From contig NZ_AP023176.1 of NCBI RefSeq assembly GCF_013426895.1, positions 248,001 to 312,000 on the forward strand: 64,000 bases of DNA, written 5' to 3'. Below are positions 38,741 to 46,938 of this stretch, in pieces (the first letter of the stretch is position 1; each line of letters starts with the position of its first letter). The notes below the pieces were generated by a model. That model was not told where the DNA came from. It made no database searches and saw only the letters and a list, made by a program, of their open reading frames with translations. A program made the translations under genes and the position numbers. The stretch comes from Paraburkholderia largidicola (GTDB taxonomy: Bacteria > Pseudomonadota > Gammaproteobacteria > Burkholderiales > Burkholderiaceae).

Positions 38741-39643
38741 ATGCTTCTTCCAGACGTTCGAACCTTTCTGGCTGTCGCATCGGCGGGAAGCCTGTCTGCT
38801 GCGGCCCGACAACTCGACGTCGTGCCGATGCAGGTGTCACGACGGATAGCGGCGCTGGAAGAAGATCTTGGCGTGCGCCTTTTTCATCGGACGACCCGAT
38901 CGCTGACCTTGACCGCCGAGGGCGAAGCTTTCATCCCGTTTGCCAGAGCGATGGCAGACGCAGAGGCGGGCGCGCGGGCCGAACTCAGCCCATCACCGGG
39001 CGGGGCGTCGGGGGTGCTGCGCATGACGGCTCCAAGCGGTTTCGGGCAGTCCGTGGTGTTACCGATGCTCCCCTCGTTGATGGAAGCAAATCCCGATCTT
39101 CGTATCGACCTCGATCTGTCCGATCGTCAGGTCGATATCGTGGGACAGGGGCTTGACGTGGCGTTGCGGATTGCGCCGCTGGAAGATTCCGAACTTGTGG
39201 CGAAGAAGATCGCGGCAAATCCTCGACTAATCTGCGCGGCGCCCACGTACCTGAAGAAGCGTGGGCGTCCTGTCAGCGTTTCCGAACTGGACGATCACGC
39301 CTGCATCCGGTTGAGCGCGGTGAGGCAGTGGCCGCTCATCGTGAACGGAGCGTTGATACGCAAGCACGTGGACGCTTACGTCACCACGACCAGCGTCGAA
39401 GCGGCACGCACGACTGCCGTGCAAGGGCTGGGACTCGCTCAGTTGACTTACTGGGATGTATTTCGACAGCTGGCCGACAAGTCGCTTGAGCAGATTCACC
39501 TGGAGGACGCGACGATGGAGGATCTGTCGGTCTGGGCCGTCATGCCGAGTCGACGTTATGTGCCGAACCGGGTGAGCGTTTTTCTTGATGCACTTCGAAA
39601 TCAGATCGCCGAGCTTGGTCGGAGCCTTGGTCGCGCACCGTGA
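38741..39643 (+). CDS. LysR-family transcriptional regulator
   Basis: 300 residues: N-terminal winged helix (DVRTFLAVASAGSLSAAARQ, QVSRRIAALEEDLGVRLFHR) and effector domain (GVLRMTAPSGFGQSVVLPML, VDIVGQGLDVALRIAPLEDS) of the CrgA/DhcR-like LysR branch that often controls quinone and OYE-type genes. Divergent from the OYE gene across 105 bp, which it most likely regulates. Start ATG 38741. No ligand can be inferred. Confidence 0.9.
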   Translation: MLLPDVRTFLAVASAGSLSAAARQLDVVPMQVSRRIAALEEDLGVRLFHRTTRSLTLTAEGEAFIPFARAMADAEAGARAELSPSPGGASGVLRMTAPSGFGQSVVLPMLPSLMEANPDLRIDLDLSDRQVDIVGQGLDVALRIAPLEDSELVAKKIAANPRLICAAPTYLKKRGRPVSVSELDDHACIRLSAVRQWPLIVNGALIRKHVDAYVTTTSVEAARTTAVQGLGLAQLTYWDVFRQLADKSLEQIHLEDATMEDLSVWAVMPSRRYVPNRVSVFLDALRNQIAELGRSLGRAP

Positions 39644-39891
39644 CGTGCGGCAAGTCGAGCGTGTCGAAAGCATGCGGGAACATGCCCCGATTTGGCACCG
39701 ACGGGCTAATGTTGTGCATGAAACCCGGAGATCGACTGGCACTTGGCCGCTAGAACTCCCTGATGTCCCACTGACCTGGCGGCTGGATACGGGAGTTGGT
39801 CGCTATTTAATGTTCAGGTGAATCCACGTACACGGAGAAAGGCCCCGCGTGGCACACCATTGACCACAGAACTAAAACAAAGTGTAGGAAC

Positions 39892-39957
39892 TTCCGACAA
39901 GCTATCGGACATTCGCGACACGGACATTTTTGTTAAAAATGGCGCATCTATGATGCA
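39892..39957 (+). promoter_or_regulatory. Conserved 66-bp promoter-like element, copy 1
   Basis: Begins TTCCGACAAGCTATCG, continues with ACATTCGCGACACGG and ends with TATGAT at 39949-39954. It aligns without gaps to 58342-58407 upstream of rmlA: 30 of the first 32 bases and 51 of all 66 are identical by my count. CGACA-N3-TATCG is an imperfect inverted repeat. The layout, a conserved 32-bp block about 25 bp before a -10-like hexamer, resembles an activator site at a class II promoter. It lies in the 586-bp gap 39644-40229; the rest of that gap shows no credible gene and would be a ~270-base leader of the regulator at 40230. Confidence 0.68.
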
Positions 39958-40229
39958 TTGCAATATGAAGAGTTGCAGACGCGAAGCACCTTGCGTTTCA
40001 TAAAGCTCCGTGTGACCGAAGCACTGTCGAATGATGAGATCGACAGTAGACGACTCCCATGCTTGCGGCCATCGCCATGTGCAATGGCACGGCAATCTTC
40101 AAATCAGACTCTCCGTCGTTTACTCGAATGGAGGGTCGCAACAATGCTTGAATATTTGAAGCCCGATGTGGCTTCTCTTGCGCATCTATCCAGTTTTCTT
40201 CTTACCTGCAACGGTTAAAGAGGAGGCTC

Positions 40230-41237
40230 ATGACGTCTGCAAATCTGGAGTTGCCTGCCGCTCGCCGCGTGCAGATTCCCGAGCCCGCTGCGCGTTGTGC
40301 ATCGGTGATACGTCGCGTCGCAGTACTTCTATTCGAGAACTGTTCGTTTATCGTCACGGTCGTGCTGGGTGAAATCTTTCAGGCGGCAAACGAGAGTGCC
40401 GTATATGCAAACCTCAATGTGAGGTATGACCTGAGATTTCTATCGGCTACGGGGGGGAACGTAAAGTGTTCATCTTCGATTTGCGTCTGGACCGATGAAA
40501 TCAATGCGTCGCATCGCCCGGGTTTAGATGCGCTTTTCGTCTCCGACGGTGCGGGCGTGGCCGCGGCCGCTGCGGCGTGCGACGAACGACTCGTGCAATG
40601 GCTGCGCCGCACTCACGCGAACATGATTCCAGTGGTGCCCCTTGGTGAGGGGCGCAGGCTATTTCAGGCGGCCTGCGGGAGCGCTGAAAGGCAGCCGGCC
40701 GGATCCGGCGACGATGTATGCGGAGCGCAAGGCGTTGAAGAACGCGATCACACGAACGTTCGGCTCGAGCTGATGAAGGGTGCGCTGATCCTGATCGCAC
40801 GCGATATGGGGGAGGATTGCGCGCGCGGCGTTGCGGAGCACGTCATGCCCGAAACCCTGCCCGCCCTGTCATCGTTGCTCGGCGGCCAGCCGGATAGTGG
40901 TTCTGTCGACAGGGTGCATATCGCAGCGCGCTGGATGAAAGAGAATTGCCAGAGCTCGATTTCCATTGAAGATGCTGCACGGCTAGTCGATATGAGCACC
41001 CGCAATTTTCAGCGTTGCTTCAAATCGGAGGTGGGAGTTACACCTTCTGCCTATCTGCTGCATGCACGATTCTCGATCATCTGCAGTTTGTTGACCCATT
41101 CCGAACTGCCCGTCGACAAGATTGCGCGGCGTACCGGAATGGGAAACGGAGACAGACTGGCAAAAGTCTTTCGCCGGCATTTGCATCTATCGCCAACCGA
41201 GTATCGCACCAGAGCGCGGAGGGTAGCTGGCATATAG
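40230..41237 (+). CDS. AraC-family regulator with GlxA-like N-domain (EPS-linked regulator 1)
   Basis: 335 residues, ATG 40230 behind a strong AGAGGAGG. The N-terminal ~200 residues are a degenerate DJ-1/PfpI-like domain (RRVAVLLFENCSFIVTVVL, GLDALFVSDG). The C-terminal ~100 carry two helix-turn-helix motifs (IEDAARLVDMSTRNFQRCFK and the RLAKVFRRHLHLSPTEYR end). The HTH region is closely similar to that of the next gene, including the shared SELPVDKIARR stretch. It sits behind copy 1 of the 66-bp element also found before rmlA, so a role in exopolysaccharide control, possibly with autoregulation, is inferred. Confidence 0.82.
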   Translation: MTSANLELPAARRVQIPEPAARCASVIRRVAVLLFENCSFIVTVVLGEIFQAANESAVYANLNVRYDLRFLSATGGNVKCSSSICVWTDEINASHRPGLDALFVSDGAGVAAAAAACDERLVQWLRRTHANMIPVVPLGEGRRLFQAACGSAERQPAGSGDDVCGAQGVEERDHTNVRLELMKGALILIARDMGEDCARGVAEHVMPETLPALSSLLGGQPDSGSVDRVHIAARWMKENCQSSISIEDAARLVDMSTRNFQRCFKSEVGVTPSAYLLHARFSIICSLLTHSELPVDKIARRTGMGNGDRLAKVFRRHLHLSPTEYRTRARRVAGI

Positions 41238-41307
41238 CCCGTTTCGCGACTCGTGATTTGAAAGGGGTATTCGTTAAACCGGGATTCTTCGTTCCCTAAA
41301 GATTACG

Positions 41308-41338
41308 GTCACCTTCTTTAATTTGAAACCGAGGTGAC
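41308..41338. promoter_or_regulatory. Inverted repeat GTCACCT-N17-AGGTGAC
   Basis: Perfect 7-bp arms at 41308-41314 and 41332-41338, in the AT-rich 286-bp gap between the two AraC genes. The centre-to-centre distance of 24 bp is too long for one helical turn pair but fits a looped or dimeric operator. Binder unknown. Confidence 0.35.
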
Positions 41339-41523
41339 TACACTTTTTTCCTGCCGTTTCGACGGAAATCTTTAAGCCGCGCGCAGCGTTAATTTCCGAA
41401 TCTTCGAGCGAAACGCCAGACACTTCATTTTGCACGTGAGGCATGCTTTGCGAACTTCTCGGTGGCGAGCCGTTTGTGTCCTCTAGAAGGGAGCTGTTGC
41501 CACGTTGCCTACAGGGAAGCGAT

Positions 41524-42252
41524 ATGCGCAAGTTTGAAGAAAGAGGTGATGCCGTTATGGAACAGGCGTGTAAATCTGCTTTGCATGCCTTGCCTGGTAT
41601 TCCGGGTCAGTTTTTGTCCAACACGGCGTCGATATCCGTCGAGCCTGGCGTTGAGCGGCACGTCCATACGATGGAATCTGCGGTGGACGACACCTTCGCG
41701 CTGGCGTGCGCGAATCAGGACGGCTTGCGGTTGCTGATCGGGTCGTTATCTTTTCGCCTTCTTGCGTCAATCCTGGAACAGGGGCCTCCTCCTTACGAGA
41801 TGTCCCTTCAGGGGTGGCTGTCGATTGACCAAGGCTTGGCGCATCCCCTTACACAGGCCGTCGATGTCCATTTGCGCTTTGGAGACAATGCGCCGCACAC
41901 TCGAAGTAGCCCGAACGCTGAGGGAGTGGGAATCCAAAAAAGGATTCACGAGTCCGCGACATTTCTTAGATCGAATCTGGAGCAGATCATCACCGTAGCT
42001 AATGTCGCGCGTATCGCTTCGATGAGCGAGCGCAATTTCTTGCGGCACTTTCGACAACAGTTTCGGGTGACACCGTCAGAGTATCTGCTGCAAGCGAGGT
42101 TGGAAAAGAGCTGTCAATTGCTCATTGAGAGTGAACTGCCTGTCGACAAAATAGCGCGACGTTGCGGGATGACGAGCGGCACGCGCCTTGCGAAGATATT
42201 CCGTAAGCGTTACGGCATGTCTCCCACTGAATTCAGGTTGCAAAATGGGTAA
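41524..42252 (+). CDS. AraC-family regulator (EPS-linked regulator 2)
   Basis: 242 residues from ATG 41524 (GGGAAG upstream); in-frame ATGs at 41443 and 41557 are alternatives, so the start is uncertain. The N-terminal ~140 residues match no family I recognise and lack the DJ-1-like fold of the preceding regulator. The C-terminal HTH domain (VARIASMSERNFLRHFRQQF, RLAKIFRKRYGMSPTEFR) is closely related to that of the gene at 40230, pointing to duplication of the DNA-binding half. Tail-to-tail with the PAP2 gene. Likely controls nearby polysaccharide genes. Confidence 0.78.
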   Translation: MRKFEERGDAVMEQACKSALHALPGIPGQFLSNTASISVEPGVERHVHTMESAVDDTFALACANQDGLRLLIGSLSFRLLASILEQGPPPYEMSLQGWLSIDQGLAHPLTQAVDVHLRFGDNAPHTRSSPNAEGVGIQKRIHESATFLRSNLEQIITVANVARIASMSERNFLRHFRQQFRVTPSEYLLQARLEKSCQLLIESELPVDKIARRCGMTSGTRLAKIFRKRYGMSPTEFRLQNG

Positions 42253-42324
42253 CTCAGCGCCCGTTCACGGTGGCCTGACGCAATGCTCTCGCGTGCGTGC
42301 ACGCAACAGACGGGTGCTCGCGCG

Positions 42325-42969
42325 TCACTTCCGGGAAGGTGCGAGTAACGCGTTAGCGTTGAGTTCAGTCACTGACAGATCGCGATTCTTCTTTTCGAAT
42401 ACCGCGCAGAGCAATGGCGAGTATCTGTCGATTGCCGCCTGGATCGGAGCATGACGACCATATGCGACGGCCGATACAGTCAACAGTGAAACTGCCACGA
42501 ACGGGCGCAGTTCACTCGGCACCAGAGGGGCAGGCCGCCACCGCACTAACTGCATCGTCACAAGCATACCGAGCGTCCCGCCGGCGATGACTTCTGATAC
42601 CGAGTGTGCCTCGTCGCGAATACGGGAGACGCCGATCAGCGTGGCAATGGCAATTCCTGACCACAACGCGGCGCGGTGCCGATTGGCGCTGCCGTCCTGG
42701 AATGTAAGAACGAGCAACACTGGCCACACGGCCGACGCCAGCATGGTGTGTCCGCTAATCATCCGGAACCGGATGACCTCGATCTGCAGGCCGGAGCCCG
42801 CATAGAGAATCTTGCTCAGGCCGACCACTGCCATCGCACCGATAAGCAGCCCTGACCATACGAACGCCACCCGAGCGCCTGTCAATGAGCGGGTCAGCCA
42901 GGCGGTACAGACGATTGCGAGCGGGAGCATCAACGCCGGGTCACCCAGATTGCTAATGGCAGGCCACAT
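42325..42969 (-). CDS. PAP2-superfamily membrane phosphatase
   Basis: 214 residues with about six hydrophobic segments. The phosphatase motifs SGHTMLASAVW and SRIRDEAHSVSEVIAGG are present; the catalytic His residues are in SGH and EAH. The first KxxxxxxRP motif is not obvious, so activity may be altered. Start ATG, 5' end 42969, with GAGGAACAGCG upstream. Family members dephosphorylate undecaprenyl pyrophosphate, phosphatidate or sugar-lipids in the membrane; beside a polysaccharide locus, lipid-carrier recycling is plausible but unproven. Confidence 0.78.
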   Translation of the reverse strand: MWPAISNLGDPALMLPLAIVCTAWLTRSLTGARVAFVWSGLLIGAMAVVGLSKILYAGSGLQIEVIRFRMISGHTMLASAVWPVLLVLTFQDGSANRHRAALWSGIAIATLIGVSRIRDEAHSVSEVIAGGTLGMLVTMQLVRWRPAPLVPSELRPFVAVSLLTVSAVAYGRHAPIQAAIDRYSPLLCAVFEKKNRDLSVTELNANALLAPSRK

Positions 42970-43418
42970 TCGCTGTTCCTCAGGTTCCGAGCAATCGTAG
43001 TGTATTGCAAAGAACGGATCGCCAAATTCAAGCTGTCAGTCGCGAGCAACACGACTACAGCCAAAAGAATATGACTTGAACACATGACATCGATATGAAT
43101 CGGGTCTTGATTGCGTGAATATTTCGCTATCTGGTCCGATAGAAACATAAATAAGGATAACGAAATGAAAGATTGCTTTCGTATTAATAATGCGGATTCA
43201 TCGGACAACGTCGGGCACGATTCAGCCAACGAATATTGAAGTGCTGCCCTTCAACTATGATGCACTGCATATAAATGTGTCGTCGGGTGAGGTGGTTTGG
43301 CTCATCTGAAAGCTTTGGAAGCAATTCGTAGTTCGTCTTTCATAGCAATCCTTGCCAGTATTTCTCATGTACGCGATTTTGGACAATCCACCGCGGTCAT
43401 TAACGTAGGAATACTAAG
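42970..43418. other. 449-bp AT-rich region before the exopolysaccharide locus
   Basis: No credible gene: the 99-codon frame on the minus strand has no ribosome site or family. The composition is AT-rich compared with neighbours, as expected for a promoter region. CTATC-N6-GATAG occurs at about 43123-43140. The locus promoter is probably here, but the 66-bp element seen elsewhere is absent. Confidence 0.4.
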
Positions 43419-45617
43419 ATGAACAGGCGTGACGAACAGATGATCGTTCAGCATAACGGTCAAGACACGTACGAGAGCGATCGGCAAGCCGGGGCGATGG
43501 AAATGGTTCAGGTGATACTTGCCGGTGGCGCCGGCACCCGACTATGGCCATTGTCCAAAGACCGGTATCCGACACAATTGACCGGCCTGCTGGGGCAGGA
43601 TTCTCTGTTGCAGGCAGCTGTCACACGCACACGGAATCTTCCTGGCCCGTGGCGCGTGGCTCCCGATCCCGTCGTCGTATGCAGCAACGAGAATCGATTG
43701 ATCACCGAGGAGCAGACCCGCGTGGCGGGCGTGCATTCGTCGATCGTGGTCGAGCCGGCTCGACGTGATACGGCGCCCGCGCTGACCCTTGCAGCAGCGG
43801 CGGTATCCCGTGACGGTGCCGATCCCATCATCGTTGCGATGCCGGTCGACGACGCGATCGCAGACGTTGCGGCATTCCAGCGCGCGATTCTCAACGCAGC
43901 ACACTATGCTGCCGAGGGGGCGATCGTCATGCTGGGTGTGCCGCCCACGCGCGCGGAGACGGGCTTCGGCTATATACGGTTTGGCGCCTCGCTTCACGGT
44001 GACGCTCGCAACATCGAGCGCTTCGTCGAGAAGCCGGCGGCCGAGCTCGCCGTGCATTATGTGCAGTCAGGCGGCTACTGGTGGAATAGCGGCATTTTCG
44101 TCGTGCGTGCGAAAGTGTGGCTCGACGCGGTCAATCGCATTCAACCGGCGATATACCAAGCTTGCGTGGAAGCCATCGAAAACGGCATGAGCGACGAACC
44201 GTACTTCTATGTCAGCCCTCAGCATTTCAACAGTTCGCCGCCCGCATCGATCGATCATCTCGTGATGGAGCGGATCGGCATTGACGACGCGCTGCCGGTC
44301 GGCGTGGCCGTGCTGCTCGATGCGGGTTGGACCGACCTCGGTTCGTACGACGAGCGGAGCGATGGTGCGGTCGAGGACGTGCAAGGGGGCATTGCCCGAG
44401 ACCGCAGATTGGCTGGAAGAGACATCGCGTCGATCGGCGTTGCGCGACAGTATCTGACAGACGATGACGTGCAGGCGATGAACGTGGCCATTGTCCACGA
44501 CTGGCTGGTGAAGCCGGGCGGCGCGGAGAAAGTACTCCAGCAGATTATCCAATGCTTTCCTGATGCCGATCTCTTCAGTCTCGTCGATTTTCTCGAAGAT
44601 CGTGAGCCGGTGTGCGGCAAACCCGTCACGACTTCGTTCATTCAGGATCTGCCCTTTGCGCAGCGACGCTACCGCGCGTATCTGCCGCTGATGCCACTGG
44701 CGGTCGAGCAGTTCGATCTGTCGGCATATGACCTCGTTATCACGAGTTCGTACGCGGTCGCAAAAGGCGTATTGGTGGGACCGGACCAGACGCACGTCAG
44801 CTATGTGCATTCGCCGATGCGCTACGCGTGGGATCTGCAGCATCAATATCTTCGCGAATCGAAACTGACTCACGGACCGAGGTCATGGGCGGCACGCGCG
44901 CTGTTGCATTACATGCGTACATGGGACGCGCGTTCGGCCAACGGAGTCGATCAACTGATCGCAAATTCCGATTTCGTCGCGCGTCGCGTCATGAAAGTCT
45001 ACCGGCGCGAAGCTACCGTAATCGCACCGCCCGTCGAAGTCGAGATGTTCGAGCTATGTGAGGAAAAAGAAGACTTCTATTTGACGGCTTCGAGACTGGT
45101 GCCGTACAAGCGTGTCGATCTGGTTGTGGAAGCGTTCTCGCGAACGCCGCAACGCCGTCTTGTCGTGATCGGAGACGGGCCCGAGATGGAAAAGATACGT
45201 TCAATGGCCGGTCCGAACATCACGATACTCGGCTACAAGTCATTCGAAGTCTTGAAAGACTATATGCAACGTGCGAAGGCGTTCGTGTTTGCGGCCGAAG
45301 AAGATTTCGGGATCGTCGTTGTCGAAGCGCAGGCTTGCGGCACACCCGTCATTGCGTACGGTAAAGGCGGTTCGCTCGAAACGGTGCGGCCAATCGGCGC
45401 TGCACATCCCACGGGTGTGCATTTTTTCCAGCAGAGCGCGGAGTCACTGCTCGAAGCAGTGGAGCACTTCGAAAGTCAGCGTGAACAGATCAGTGTGGCA
45501 ACCTGCCGCGCGAACGCTGAACGGTTTTCGGTCGCAACGTTCAGGCGCGCGTTCATGGGCGAAGTGAAACGTACGATCGCGGCACGGCATGCATCGCCGA
45601 AGTACACGTGGCAATAG
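43419..45617 (+). CDS. Fusion: degenerate ManC-like nucleotidyltransferase + GT4 glycosyltransferase
   Basis: 732 residues in one open frame. Residues ~29-345 are a ManC-type mannose-1-phosphate guanylyltransferase: GGAGTRLWPLS at 36-46, TGFGYIRFG, FVEKP, WWNSGIF and SIDHLVMER. Key positions differ from the family: the Lys of PKQ is Thr 52 (YPTQ), the ADH block is VDD, RNTAP is RDTAP and DVGSW is DLGSY, so catalysis is doubtful. Residues 354-732 are a complete GT4 enzyme of the WbaZ type, beginning MNVAIVHDWLVKPGGAEKVL with HSPMRYAWD and EEDFGIVVVEAQA. M354 (44478) is the natural start of a stand-alone GT. First gene of the polysaccharide locus, 144 bp before gmd. The GT probably transfers mannose or a GDP-mannose-derived sugar. 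Confidence 0.87.
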   Translation: MNRRDEQMIVQHNGQDTYESDRQAGAMEMVQVILAGGAGTRLWPLSKDRYPTQLTGLLGQDSLLQAAVTRTRNLPGPWRVAPDPVVVCSNENRLITEEQTRVAGVHSSIVVEPARRDTAPALTLAAAAVSRDGADPIIVAMPVDDAIADVAAFQRAILNAAHYAAEGAIVMLGVPPTRAETGFGYIRFGASLHGDARNIERFVEKPAAELAVHYVQSGGYWWNSGIFVVRAKVWLDAVNRIQPAIYQACVEAIENGMSDEPYFYVSPQHFNSSPPASIDHLVMERIGIDDALPVGVAVLLDAGWTDLGSYDERSDGAVEDVQGGIARDRRLAGRDIASIGVARQYLTDDDVQAMNVAIVHDWLVKPGGAEKVLQQIIQCFPDADLFSLVDFLEDREPVCGKPVTTSFIQDLPFAQRRYRAYLPLMPLAVEQFDLSAYDLVITSSYAVAKGVLVGPDQTHVSYVHSPMRYAWDLQHQYLRESKLTHGPRSWAARALLHYMRTWDARSANGVDQLIANSDFVARRVMKVYRREATVIAPPVEVEMFELCEEKEDFYLTASRLVPYKRVDLVVEAFSRTPQRRLVVIGDGPEMEKIRSMAGPNITILGYKSFEVLKDYMQRAKAFVFAAEEDFGIVVVEAQACGTPVIAYGKGGSLETVRPIGAAHPTGVHFFQQSAESLLEAVEHFESQREQISVATCRANAERFSVATFRRAFMGEVKRTIAARHASPKYTWQ

Positions 45618-45761
45618 CGTGCCGCAGTATCCCGACCTCTATGGTCCCGTAATTCGACATGACGCATCGTGCAAAGCGGTTGCCGCGTCCCGGTTCATTC
45701 CGTGACGGATGTCCCCCCATATCTGCAAACCTGCTGTGAACTTGCGGCAAAGGAGAGGAAA

Positions 45762-46796
45762 TTGACGAACGCATTCATTACGGGCATCACTGGACAAGAT
45801 GGCGCTTACCTCGCACAACTTCTGCTCGAACGGGGCTATCAGGTGTTCGGCACTTATCGCCGTACGAGCAAAGCCAATTTCTGGCGCATGGAAGAGCTTG
45901 GCGTATTGAGTCATCCCAATCTGCACCTCGTGGAATGCGACCTGACCGATCTCGACGAAACGATACGGTTGATTGAGAGAACAAAGCCGCGTGAGATCTA
46001 CAACCTTGCCGCGCAAAGTGTTGTTAGCGCGTCGTTCGATCAACCCGTCACCACCTCGACGATCACAGGATCGGGAGCGCTTCATCTGCTGGAATCGATC
46101 CGGACGCTGGACTCTTCCATCCGCTATTACCAGGCCTCCACTTCCGAGATGTTCGGAAAGGTAAGGGCGGCCCCTCAAAACGAAGAAACGCCGTTCTATC
46201 CACGCAATCCGTATGGCGTTGCGAAGCTATACGCACATTGGCTCACGATCAACTATCGCGAGTCCTACAACATCTTTGCGTCTCCCGGTATTTTGTACAA
46301 CCACGAATCGCCGCTGCGGGGACGCGAATTCGTCACGCGAAAAATCACAGATGCCGTCGCGAAGATCAAACTCGGCAAGCAGGACGTACTCGAACTCGGG
46401 AATCTCGATGTCAAACGCGATTGGGGATTCGCCAAGGAATACGTGCATGGCATGTGGCGCATGCTCCAGCTCGACGAACCGGAAACATTCGTGCTTGCAA
46501 CCAACCGCACGGAGACAGTGCGCCGCTTCGTCACGATGGCTTTCAGAGCGGTAGGAACGCAGCTCGAATGGCGTGGTTCCGGCACGCAGGAAGAAGGCCT
46601 CGACATATCGAACGGCACGGTCAGGGTGCGCGTCAATCCGAAGTTCTATCGTCCCGCCGAAGGCGATCTTCTGGTCGGCGACCCAGGCAAGGCCAGAGAA
46701 AAACTGGGCTGGGAGTCTAAGACCTCGCTTGAAGAGCTATGCAAGATGATGGTCGACGCGGATATCGCACGCAACGAAAAAGGCATCCTGGTCTGA
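45762..46796 (+). CDS. gmd: GDP-mannose 4,6-dehydratase
   Basis: 344 residues of the short-chain dehydrogenase fold. N-terminal NADP loop [15 protein letters not shown], catalytic Thr/Ser-Glu in STSEMFG and YxxxK in [12 protein letters not shown] match Gmd. It converts GDP-D-mannose to GDP-4-keto-6-deoxymannose, precursor of GDP-rhamnose, fucose and colitose. The start is TTG 45762 with AAGGAGAGGAA upstream, giving the usual N-terminus; an earlier in-frame ATG at 45669 adds an unrelated 31-residue stretch. The next step (Rmd, Fcl) is not in the window. Needs GDP-mannose made elsewhere if the fused ManC half is inactive. Confidence 0.92.
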   Translation: MTNAFITGITGQDGAYLAQLLLERGYQVFGTYRRTSKANFWRMEELGVLSHPNLHLVECDLTDLDETIRLIERTKPREIYNLAAQSVVSASFDQPVTTSTITGSGALHLLESIRTLDSSIRYYQASTSEMFGKVRAAPQNEETPFYPRNPYGVAKLYAHWLTINYRESYNIFASPGILYNHESPLRGREFVTRKITDAVAKIKLGKQDVLELGNLDVKRDWGFAKEYVHGMWRMLQLDEPETFVLATNRTETVRRFVTMAFRAVGTQLEWRGSGTQEEGLDISNGTVRVRVNPKFYRPAEGDLLVGDPGKAREKLGWESKTSLEELCKMMVDADIARNEKGILV

Positions 46797-46938
46797 CCGT
46801 CCCGCAGCGTATTGAGTCGGGCACTGCGTTAATTGCGATGTCCGTACCTGATCTCGCGGCATCGCGTCTCATCGGTGATGCCGGCGGGGCACGAGCGGGA
46901 TACGCAAACAAGAAGTTTCATTCTGAAGGAGTGGACCC

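Noticed and set aside
39958..40218. 86-codon frame in the leader of the first AraC gene
   Set aside because: Composition and residue pattern look non-coding; more likely untranslated leader after the 66-bp element.
42930..43229. 99-codon minus-strand frame before the polysaccharide locus
   Set aside because: No ribosome site, no recognisable fold, overlaps the PAP2 start and an AT-rich control region.
43419..45617. Reading the ManC-GT fusion as a frameshift or assembly error
   Set aside because: Both domains lie in one frame with steady codon use across the junction and no stop near 44478; an error that removes exactly one stop codon remains possible and is listed as a check.
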